From Coptis chinensis (lineage: Eukaryota > Streptophyta > Magnoliopsida > Ranunculales > Ranunculaceae): DNA of 64,000 nt. The notes beneath the pieces were generated by a model. The model was not told the origin of the DNA. It did no database searches and saw only the letters and a program-made list of their open reading frames with translations. Every line of letters begins with the position of its first letter. Position 1 is the stretch's first letter. The position numbers and the translations under genes are program-made. Positions 56,748 to 64,000 of this stretch are shown here, in pieces. The stretch is from contig CM027378.1 in assembly GCA_015680905.1 (NCBI GenBank), forward strand, positions 88,999,501 to 89,063,500, read 5' to 3'.

Positions 56748-57250
56748 GATGAATACTCGACGAGCCTAAGTTCTCGATGCACTTATTGATGATCATTGCG
56801 AATGTGTGGTTCAAGGTCACCCTGGCGGTATCAGACTACTCCCTCCTATTCCATTTCAACACCCGATTGCATGCGACCCGGCTACCGTTCCACCGATGCG
56901 CCAAATTATTTGGCATGAAGTTATTGCCTCTGACGATTCTTCGTCGTCTGTTGCAGATAATGTCAATCATATGTCTCGAGAAACACTTCTTCAAAAGTGC
57001 ACAAGTGTACGACATGACATAACAACTACTACAACCGTCGTTTGAAACGAACCATTCCTCTCGCAGAAGATGTTGTATCTGTCACACCACAACGTTATAC
57101 ATGCCAACAACATAGTTGCGTGTGGGTTCGTTTAAGTGGTAAGGATTAGATTCTCGTTATTCGCAATGGTTACCCACGAGTTCAAGACAATAAATACGGA
57201 CTTTGCAATGGTTACTTTTCACGAATCTCAGCAAAGCGTATCTAATTCAT
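56748..57250 (+). pseudogene. degenerate Tat-like gag remnant
   Basis: From ATG 56748 (MMNTRRA then stop) a frame continues through GGIRLLPPIPFQHP and HMSRETLLQKCTSV to 57045. It occupies the gag position after the primer site but is too short and decayed for firm identification. From about 57260 the sequence jumps to RNase H, so protease and most of RT have been deleted. Confidence 0.4.
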
Positions 57251-57254
57251 ATTT

Positions 57255-57560
57255 GTCTATTGTCATTTGATAGTGACGATGGTCGTCTCATATTATTTGT
57301 TAGTACGGCTCTTATTTCAGCTTAATGGAGGCATTCTTGCTTTGAGAAAATTGCATTGGCCTTGTTTCATGCTGTCAGATGTTTTAAGCTTATTCAATAA
57401 ATTTATACTTATCGAATATCCGATGCACAAGTTTTTTTGCAATGTCTATGGATCGAGTTACGGAATGGAAAAGTTACCTTAACGCTTACAACATTGTCTC
57501 TGACACTCATACAGTTAAAATGAGACAAACTTTGGTTTCGCTAATGGTTGATTTTCTTAT
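57255..57560 (+). pseudogene. Tat-like RT/RNase H connection remnant
   Basis: A YYVSTALISA segment (near 57288), then EKIALALFHAVRCFKL in a neighbouring frame, and the stretch up to 57560, resemble the RNase H of Tat elements (YYLSKAL..., EKLALALVxAxRKLR...). Multiple stops and frameshifts. Confidence 0.5.
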
Positions 57561-57664
57561 CGATGATATTCCTATGTTAAACGTATTACTCAATGAGGAA
57601 CACGTCGATCCCTAATTGTCATTGCCTCCCGGGAGCGATGACTTGAAATACTTATCGGATATAT

Positions 57665-57885
57665 TCGCTGATTGTTAGATTTACACCGATAATTTGCATA
57701 ATAAGTCTGGCTCCGGTCTTGGTTTTGGCATCTTGAAACTGAATGAAGACATAATTAGGAGGTCTCTACATTTAGGTTTTGACGCTTCATATAATATGGC
57801 CGAGTACGAAACTAAAATTTGCGGTATACGCATAACTCTTCAGTTGGGGGCGACTAAGTTACGATTAATTATTCTAAGCTAGTTG
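57665..57885 (+). pseudogene. second (archaeal-type) RNase H, Tat lineage
   Basis: YTDNLHNKSGSGLGFGILKL then NMAEYETKICGIRITLQLGATKL. The D-x(n)-E spacing with the NxAEYExxIxG core is the archaeal-type RNase H that Tat-lineage elements carry in addition to the ordinary domain. The Ser of the usual YTDGSSN is missing, and a stop precedes YTDN (57676). Placed between RNase H and integrase as expected. Confidence 0.75.
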
Positions 57886-58199
57886 CTAGCCACTTTGAAT
57901 GATAATATGCGGCTCACGATGGTAGAATGGACGTTTATTTAGACTTAGTTCAACGAATTGCATGAAAGTTTACATCTATCAGTATTGTACAGTATCCGCG
58001 TTATGATGTAAGGCATCCTAATTCTATCGCATACTTATCCGTGGAAAATCAAGACGTCACTGTCATGACAACATTGGATTAACCACTTATGCTGTCAGAT
58101 AATTCCAACGAGCTTGGCACTGATAATGTCTCGGTATCTACCGATGACGATCATGCAGCTGACGATGCTCTGGAATTCCTGATGACCAAACACTCTATC

Positions 58200-58560
58200 G
58201 CAGCGGCACAAGTCTCAATCCTACCCTTTGTTGTTTGGGCAGAACGAACGATTTACTAGGCCTCGAAGAAATTCATTCAGGACTATGTGAACACCACTCC
58301 TGGGGGCGAATTCTCGCTCACATAGCAATGACCCAATGGTATTGGTGGCCGTACATGCCAAAGGATGTTAAGCGTTTGTCCGAGAAGTGTATGCCTTGTA
58401 AAAAACATGATATGTGATATGGGTCAAACTTCCTGTGATGAAGCGTCATCCAATCCATAAACCTTGGTCATTTGCAAAATAGGGCCTTGATATTGTTGGC
58501 TTATTTCCGATAGCCCCGACAATGTTCGTTTCTTGCTCGTAACAAATTATTTTACTAAGG
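58200..58560 (+). pseudogene. Tat-like integrase N-terminal stub
   Basis: EEIHSGLCEHHSWGRILAHIA, then MTQWYWWPYMPKDVKRL and EKCMPCKKHDM (58253-58417) form the H-H-C-C zinc domain. The frame then breaks, and a WGLDIVGLFPIAP-like start of the core is recognisable near 58480-58520. The rest of the integrase is gone; tandem repeats follow. Confidence 0.7.
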
Positions 58561-58733
58561 GAGCCGACAAAATAGACAAGTTGAACGAAAAACTGGACAA
58601 AAATTTGTTCGTTTGTTTCCAGTTCAATAGTTTCTTTTTCGTTATTATCTTTGCAGTTTTCAAGATTTTGTGCTCAATAAAGTGTTTCTTTCACTTTAGT
58701 TCTAATGGTATCACTTTGTTTCCATCACAACAT

Positions 58734-59520
58734 TATTATCGCTACGACAAAATATGAAAAAGTTATCACGTTTAGCTTTCTCAGTCTAAGTTTGAACGCT
58801 TTTACGCTCGCTTAGTTCGTTACTATCGCTACGACAAAATCTGACAAAGTTACCGCGTTTAGCTTTGTCAGTCTAAGTTTGAACGTTTTTACGCTTGCTC
58901 AGTTCGTTACTATCGCTACAATAAAATCTGACGAAGTTACCGCGTTTAGCTTCGTCAGTCTAAGTTTGAACGCTTTTACGCTCGCTTAGTTTGTTATTAT
59001 CGCTACAAAAAAAACCTGACAAAGTTACCACGTTTAGCTTCGTCAGTCTAAGTTTGAACGTTTTTACGCTCGCTTAGTTCGTTATTATCGCTACGACAAA
59101 ATCTGACGAAGCTACCGCGTTTAGCTTCGTCAGTCTAAGTTTGAATGTTTTTACGCTCTCTTAGTTCGTTACTATCGCTACAACAAAATCTGACGAAGTT
59201 ACCACATTTAGCTTTGTCAGTCTAAGTTTGAACTTTTTTACGCTCGCTTAGTTCGTTATTATCGCTACGAAAAAACCTGACGAAGTTACCACGTTTAGCT
59301 TTGTCAGTCTAAGTTTGAATGCTTTTACGCTCTCTTAGTTCGTTACTATCGCTACGACAAAATCTAATGAAGTTACCACGTGTAGCTTCGTCAGTCTAAA
59401 TTTGAACGCTTTTTACGCTCGCTTCATCCGTTACTATCGCTACGACAAAATCTGACGAAGTTACCACGATTAGCTTTGTCAGTCTAGTTTTGAACGTTTT
59501 TACACTCGCTTACTCTAATT
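58734..59520 (+). repeat. 87-bp tandem repeat, nine copies, each with a hairpin
   Basis: TA(C/T)TATCGCT starts at 58734, 58821, 58908, 58995, 59083, 59170, 59257, 59344 and 59432 (periods 87-88). Each unit contains CTGACGAAG, 13 bases, then CTTCGTCAG (or variants) and ends TAGTTCGT. In the 58821 unit both arms carry the A/T version (CTGACAAAG/CTTTGTCAG); in the 58908 unit both carry the G/C version. Location is the 3' noncoding part of the Tat-like element. Confidence 0.92.
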
Positions 59521-59799
59521 TTTCCAAGTTAAGTTCGCATTGGGGGCATTTCATTTTATTTCGTTCAATCTACCTAACTCAACAACATTGTCAGTTTTTC
59601 ACAGGTATGTTATCTGAAATCACAACGATATTCAATTGCCAACACATACTTTATTTTTATTTTCATCACAATAATTTTTAGCTCTATGATATTACATTCA
59701 CACAATCACATAATCATTGGTTCGGGAAAATCCAATGGTTCCTTATCAGTTTTTGCTTATACAACTCGTACAACTCTTTCCGTTTCAAGCGAAACTATC

Positions 59800-60180
59800 T
59801 GTCGGCTTAATTATTTTTTCTAAGGCATTGTGCCGATCTCTCTACGAGAAATTTTCCGAGTGAAAATTTTTGTCAGCTTCATTATTTTTTCTAAGGCATT
59901 GTACCGATCTTTCTACGAGAAATTTTCCGAACGAAAATTTTCGTCAGCTTCATTATTTTTTCTAAGGCATTGAACCAATTTTTCTAAGCGAATCTTTCCG
60001 AGCGAATTGAACATTTCCAACAGTTTCTTTATTTTTTCTAAGGCATTGTGCCAATGTTTCCGAGCAAATTAAAACTTTCCGACAGCTTCATTATTTTTTC
60101 TAAGGCATTGAGCCGATCTTTCTCAACGAAACTTCTATCAGCTTTTTTAATTTTTCTACGGCATTAATTGACACCTTTCT
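59800..60180 (+). repeat. ~70-bp tandem repeat, about five copies
   Basis: TTATTTTTTCTAAGGCATTG recurs at 59811, 59882, 59953, 60029 and 60091 (periods 71, 71, 76, 62), with decayed continuations near 60150 and 60310. Units also share a TTTTCCGA...CAGCTTCA segment. Confidence 0.88.
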
Positions 60181-60181
60181 G

Positions 60182-60638
60182 CACGAAACTTTTCTCCGTC
60201 GACTCATAGTGAATATATTTTGCTCGTAAAACCGTTGTTTCTCCGTGCATCGACAATTCGCATTACGTCAAATTTCTAAGCGGATTGAAAGTTATCTTCA
60301 CCTTCTTTATTTTTTCCAAGGCATTGAGATCATGCGGAGCGAAACTTTTCTTCGCGGCCTTTTCGTGAATTTCTTTCGCCTGTAATACCACCGTTCCAAC
60401 CTGCGACAGAAAGATATCTAGTTTTTTGTCAATCTTTCAGATAGCCAAACTTTTAAAAATAACTAATAACATATACTAACATACATGTTTCATGTTGTCG
60501 TAAATCATTGACACCGCTTTGTCACCTTTTGTCCACCTCACCAAGTCTCCGATCGTCATCGATTCTTACTATTCTCAGTTATTTTTCACTCGTATAATAC
60601 AATCGTTTCTACATGCGGCACAACGCACCAAAAAAAAA
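60182..60638 (+). other. unassigned sequence after the repeats
   Basis: Diverged repeat units at the start, then nothing recognised. It may include the 5' leader of the captured gene fragment that follows. Confidence 0.4.
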
Positions 60639-60959
60639 ATGGTAGCAGCAGCAGCAAGTAGTTCCATCTCGTCTCCACCATCACCTTTTCAACAAATTTC
60701 TCGTTCATTGTCATGCATCATTGAATTCTAATGAATTTTTTTTTTATCATCAAAGAAATCTTCCTCTTCTTCGGCTATTGATTTTCTCACCTTATGTCAC
60801 CGTCTCAAGACTACCCAAAGGAAGGGCTGGATAAACCACGGGATAAAGGGTCTTGAATCTATTGCTGATCACATGTACCCCATGGCATTGATGACATTAG
60901 TTGTTGGCGACCTTACTGGTGTAGACAGGGAAAGGTGTATCAAGATAGCACTTGTCCAC
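60639..60959 (+). pseudogene. HDDC2-like HD-domain nucleotidase fragment
   Basis: ATG 60639 begins MVAAAASSSISSPPSPF, a Ser/Ala-rich transit-peptide-like start, followed by two in-frame stops (TAA TGA from 60729). The same frame then resumes with SSSSSAIDFLTLCHRLKTT (60759 on) and KGWINHGIKGLESIADHMYP, ending VDRERCIKIALVH at 60959. This matches the N-terminal half of plant HDDC2/YfbR-type 5'-deoxynucleotidases: conserved His in ADHMYRMA, here with Arg changed to Pro, and the HD pair at ALVHD, here reading VHL, so the Asp is lost. The rest of the domain is absent. A captured host gene piece, not a working gene. The match stops abruptly, perhaps at an exon end. Confidence 0.75.
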
Positions 60960-61501
60960 TTAGATTACCTTGCAAAATAATTCCTCCTACACTTTGCTTC
61001 GCTGGAGGTTGATGATAACGCAAGAAAAAGAATCAAACTTCATTCGCGATAGGGACACTTCTTACCGAAGAACTCAACGCGTCTTAATCGCTTCCTCCAC
61101 TCATCGATTCCGGTGATAGGTCCCGCTGCTCGAAGTCGTCCGAGAAGAGGAGCTCCTTCCTTTTGCATGCCCGAAGGTACGAGAATAGAACTTAAGTTCG
61201 AACGGCCTCCATCTCTGGCTCTGCTTTTAACAGCGCGGCTAGTCCAGAAACTCTAGACAAAAATTTCTTCAGATGCTTTATATATTCATAATCCAAGTCC
61301 AATTCCAGTCCTATCTTCATGTTAGTTCACGCACATGTGGCTGTTGTATTCAATTCTAATTCATATTTTAACTAATTATAACCTATTGTTATTACTCTTT
61401 TGCCCCTCAATTTAATTCACATGCATGTTTGCTCACACAAACAATCGTTTATGTTTCCATCCATATTAAGAGTTCCTTCTTTATGTCCTACTGTTATTAC
61501 G
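60960..61501. other. unassigned sequence
   Basis: No gene or repeat recognised. It may be further captured host sequence or the remainder of the Tat-like element; no 3' LTR was found. Confidence 0.4.
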
Positions 61502-62988
61502 TGATAACCGTAAAAAGATAGTTTTACTCGCAAATAAAGCGATTAAACTCTAAACGCAAGTAAAACTATAAACTGAACTGATACTAGACTTATCAAAGAT
61601 ATTTGTTTTCTACACTCGATCCTATTGACGTGGAGTTGGAATAGAAGATTTGTTCCACTCCTTGTTCTTTTGCATTAAAGTTTTCTATAATTGATGGTCT
61701 ATCCAAGGTCAATGAGAGAATTACGAAGGGAATTTATACTACGATGTGAATTCAAATAACAAGATACGAATAACGGAATGACAGAATGCTAAGAGTTGAA
61801 TCTAGATAAAGAATTAGGAGAATTTGATTCCACCTTGAATCCAACTTAATAAACTAGCATATATTTGTTGAAAACCAATTCTTACGTTCTTACGGTAAGA
61901 ATTGGTCGTTCTAATCCCTAATTATACATGGCATTTCTACCAATTCATAACTAGCATGTGAGGTCGTCCACCCATTCTCATGGCGAATCAACGACCTTCT
62001 CGAGTCGAATAGATTCTTACAATGATTCTATACTACACAATCAAGTTTTCATCAAACCCCTTTAATAGAGGTTTAGCCTTTATTCATCAAACTATATATC
62101 ATTTCCAATTGAATTAAAACTAGACATAATATAAGATTTGAACTTTACTAATTTAACTACTCAGGAATTGAAATCCAAATTAATAACTAGGAAATGAATA
62201 ACAAACAATAATTGAAATTAGATCTAAACAAATTTAAATGACAAAATCGAAATTAACAAGAACTACTATTTTATTTATCTAATGAATGAAGAACAATGAT
62301 TCAAATAATTAATCTAAAACAAGGAATGAAACTAATTAATTACTAATTGAAATTCAAAAACTAAATCTACAAGCTATTTTAATAACTACTTTCTATTCTA
62401 AGCTATCTAACTATATCTTTTCTTAAAAGCTAAGTCTTGTTTTATGTAAAGAAGGAGACCAGGTCTATAATTTCGTGCATGGGCTAAGGTCTCATTTTTG
62501 GGCTGGAAAATCGAGCTCAAAGCCCAATTTCTTCAGTCTACAGAGCCCGTTTTAGCTGGCTTTGACTTCAGTAGACTTTTCATCAACTTTTTCTCTTCTG
62601 ATTGGGCCAAGGCTTAGACCATTGGAAAGCTTTTTCCGAGCCGGTCGTGTTGACGTAGGGTAGGCCTAAATCCGATGCCTGAGTCCAAAGATATGGTCTT
62701 TGGAATTTATGCTGACTTGTGTATTGTTTCTGCCTGTGTTGACTTTTCAGCTTTTAACCGGGCTTTATAAGGGCTTTGTCTCCTTGAATCTTGTCCTTTA
62801 TCACAAAACTTCTTAGCAACCAACCCTTTGCTCCTTTATATCGCCAAAGTGACACATTTCTGCACATAATTGAGTTCCATGCCTGAAATACATAAAAGCA
62901 TGTAATTAGCATTAACTCTTATTTATTACTCGCATAATTGGTCTAACAGTGGTATTATTAAGGGGTTAAAACTACAATTTTGGGATAT
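61502..62988 (-). mobile_element. 3' LTR of a minus-strand Athila-type element
   Basis: Read on the minus strand it ends ACGGTTATCA at 61502 and starts near 62988, just after the polypurine tract. It is homologous to the LTR of element 1 (shared blocks such as GTTGCTAAGAAGTT, TAGTTTTAACCCCTTAATAAT and the GATGAAAACTTGATTG region). The expected TGATAAG start reads TTATATCCC, so the first bases are altered. Confidence 0.75.
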
Positions 62989-63000
62989 AAGCATGCTTTG

Positions 63001-63033
63001 TCCCCAAACAAGAAGCATGCTTTGTCCTCAAAG
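63001..63033 (-). promoter_or_regulatory. AGGA hairpin plus polypurine tract, minus-strand element
   Basis: On the minus strand, stem CTTTG, loop AGGA, stem CAAAG (63033 down to 63020), then TTTGGGGA (63008 down to 63001). Only one unit is present and the noncoding module is missing. Confidence 0.65.
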
Positions 63034-63240
63034 TATTTTAAATAAAGAGGGTAGGAAAATACCATTGAAACACGTGAAATTCTGGAACATCTACAAAACA
63101 AGGTTATAACATACTAATATAGAAAAAAAAAAACTGACGCAACTCTATAAGAGTTCCACCCGTAATGGGGTTAATGAGAAACAAATTTGCTTGGGACATA
63201 AGCAGACACTAACTGAAATAAAACTTACCTGCACTCCCGT
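63034..63240 (-). other. short spacer between ORF B and the polypurine tract
   Basis: No gene. Contains a T-run on the minus strand (A-run 63122-63132) and a stretch matching 7930-8110 of element 1. Confidence 0.5.
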
Positions 63241-64000
63241 TTAATCATTGTCCTCCTCATTTCCCTCTTCAAAGAGTTGAGGTTCCTTCGCATCCTACCA
63301 TGCCATGATAACTTGCCAAGCCTGCCGCCGTGTGTCGTCAACTTGTGCTAACCTATCTAGTGTTACTATGTCTGATGGGGTGTAAGGAGCAACCAAATGA
63401 GGTTGCACCTGCCATCCCGGCCAAGTCATTACTCGAAATGAGTAAACCACCCAATTGGTGGGTCTCATGACTTCAACCCTTTTCCAATCCGTGAACTGGG
63501 TACATAATTCAGGTAGACAACTGAGCATGATGCGGCAAACCAAAACAGGCATAAGAAGATACTTATGTCACATGCTTTGGGCTCTCTTAAGACTAGCCAC
63601 TAATACTCGAGGAATGTCATATCGGTGACGTCCCTCGCCTAAAAGCAAGGAAAACGCCACCAGGTACTATTTTTGCTTGAAATAAACCGCCACTCCCTAG
63701 AATATTCATCAGGATGAATAACATGATGGTGCCAACATTTAAGGACAGGCTACCAAGGGCTATGTTGTAATGCCCTTGGTCCATTATACGAAATGCCCCT
63801 CCCCCATAATACTCATGTAAATATGTATAGTCATAGAGGTATGAAATATCGGTCATATATCCCCACGTGTGAATAGGATCAGGTATTGGTATTCCCGAAA
63901 CTAATGCAACCACATACTTATTGAATTCTAGGGGTGTGTCATCAACCGTGATGGAGAATTCTTGTTCTCCATCCTGGTTACAATAGAACTTAACATTATT
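63241..64000 (-). pseudogene. ORF B of the minus-strand Athila-type element
   Basis: Homologue of ORF B of element 1. The first visible frame (63913-63617, continuing upstream past the window) has GYMTDISYLYDYTYLHEYYG and YNIALGSLSLNVGTIMLF. The second (63552-63295) has MPVLVCRIMLSCLPELCTQF, VRPTNWVVYSFR-like text, MTWPGWQ and RRQAWQVIMAW. The C-terminus is AW-stop-DAKEPQLFEEGNEEDND with TAA at 63241-63243. The stop replaces a Gln that element 1 still has (WQDAKEPQ), a CAG to TAG change. The two visible copies agree well in protein text despite stops, supporting ORF B as a real, once-selected gene of unknown function. Confidence 0.65.

Larger units (their letters stand above)
61502..64000 (-). 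mobile_element. Athila-type element on the minus strand, 3' end, continues past the window
   Basis: LTR, polypurine unit and ORF B in the order expected for an element read right to left. It belongs to the element 1 family by LTR and ORF B similarity. Pol would lie beyond 64000. Confidence 0.75.

Noticed and set aside
58734..59520. Possible CRISPR-like array
   Set aside because: Contiguous 87-bp tandem units without distinct spacers, in a plant retroelement context.
1..64000. tRNA, rRNA or other structural RNA genes
   Set aside because: None recognised on either strand by eye.

Overview
The window is plant nuclear DNA, probably from a eudicot. It is a nested pile of transposable elements in which no intact host gene could be found. 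The evidence is Ty3/gypsy Athila-type and Tat-type retrotransposons, a hAT element of the plant TTF-zinc-finger/DUF4371 kind, a PIF/Harbinger element, Helitron helicase pieces, MITEs and plant-mobile-domain sequence. The only host-derived coding sequence recognised is a broken fragment of a plant HDDC2-like (HD-domain nucleotidase) gene at 60639-60959.

Layout. (1) 1-10807 plus 26366-26634 is the 3' part of Athila-type element 1: pol, ORF A, ORF B (split by a 1267-bp solo LTR with a CTAGA target duplication), a long noncoding module and the 3' LTR. (2) 10808-26360 is a complete Athila-type element 2 with 2.0-kb LTRs and an ATTGC duplication, inserted in the 3' LTR of element 1. (3) 26635-28040 is the 3' end of a Tat-like element with tandem repeats. 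(4) 28527-33480 holds Helitron helicase remains on the minus strand, including a 1.45-kb segment in three tandem copies, one of which carries a 214-bp MITE. (5) 33493-34440 is a cluster of palindromic MITEs. (6) 35025-37774 is a decayed hAT transposon. (7) 39168-46313 is a 7.1-kb PIF/Harbinger element with TAA duplication. It carries the usual Myb-like ORF and transposase plus a spliced plant-mobile-domain gene as apparent cargo. (8) 46420-55971 is a complete but non-autonomous Athila-type element 3 (ATTTA duplication) with gag-protease and no RT or integrase. (9) About 56000-60200 is a deleted Tat-type element with a second RNase H, an integrase stub and two tandem-repeat arrays, followed by the HDDC2 fragment. 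(10) 61502-64000 on the minus strand is the 3' end of another element of the element-1 family.

The most interesting signal is non-coding. All four Athila-type elements carry a small hairpin with an invariant AGGA loop 5-11 nt before each hairpin-linked TTTGGGG polypurine tract: seven hairpins in all, with stems that change in a compensated way. Elements 1, 2 and 3 each have two such hairpin-tract units about 1.5-1.6 kb apart. They enclose a noncoding module that stays similar although the LTRs of the three elements are unrelated beyond their terminal TGATAA/TTATCA. This looks like a conserved cis-acting RNA or reverse-transcription module.

Cautions. Many frameshifts in element 2, and the differences between its two LTRs, cluster at CAG/CTG contexts and look like systematic sequencing or base-calling error rather than biological decay. 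The stop codons in element 1 pol, in contrast, are mostly C-to-T or G-to-A changes, as expected of methylated, decaying retrotransposons. All identifications were made by eye without database searches.
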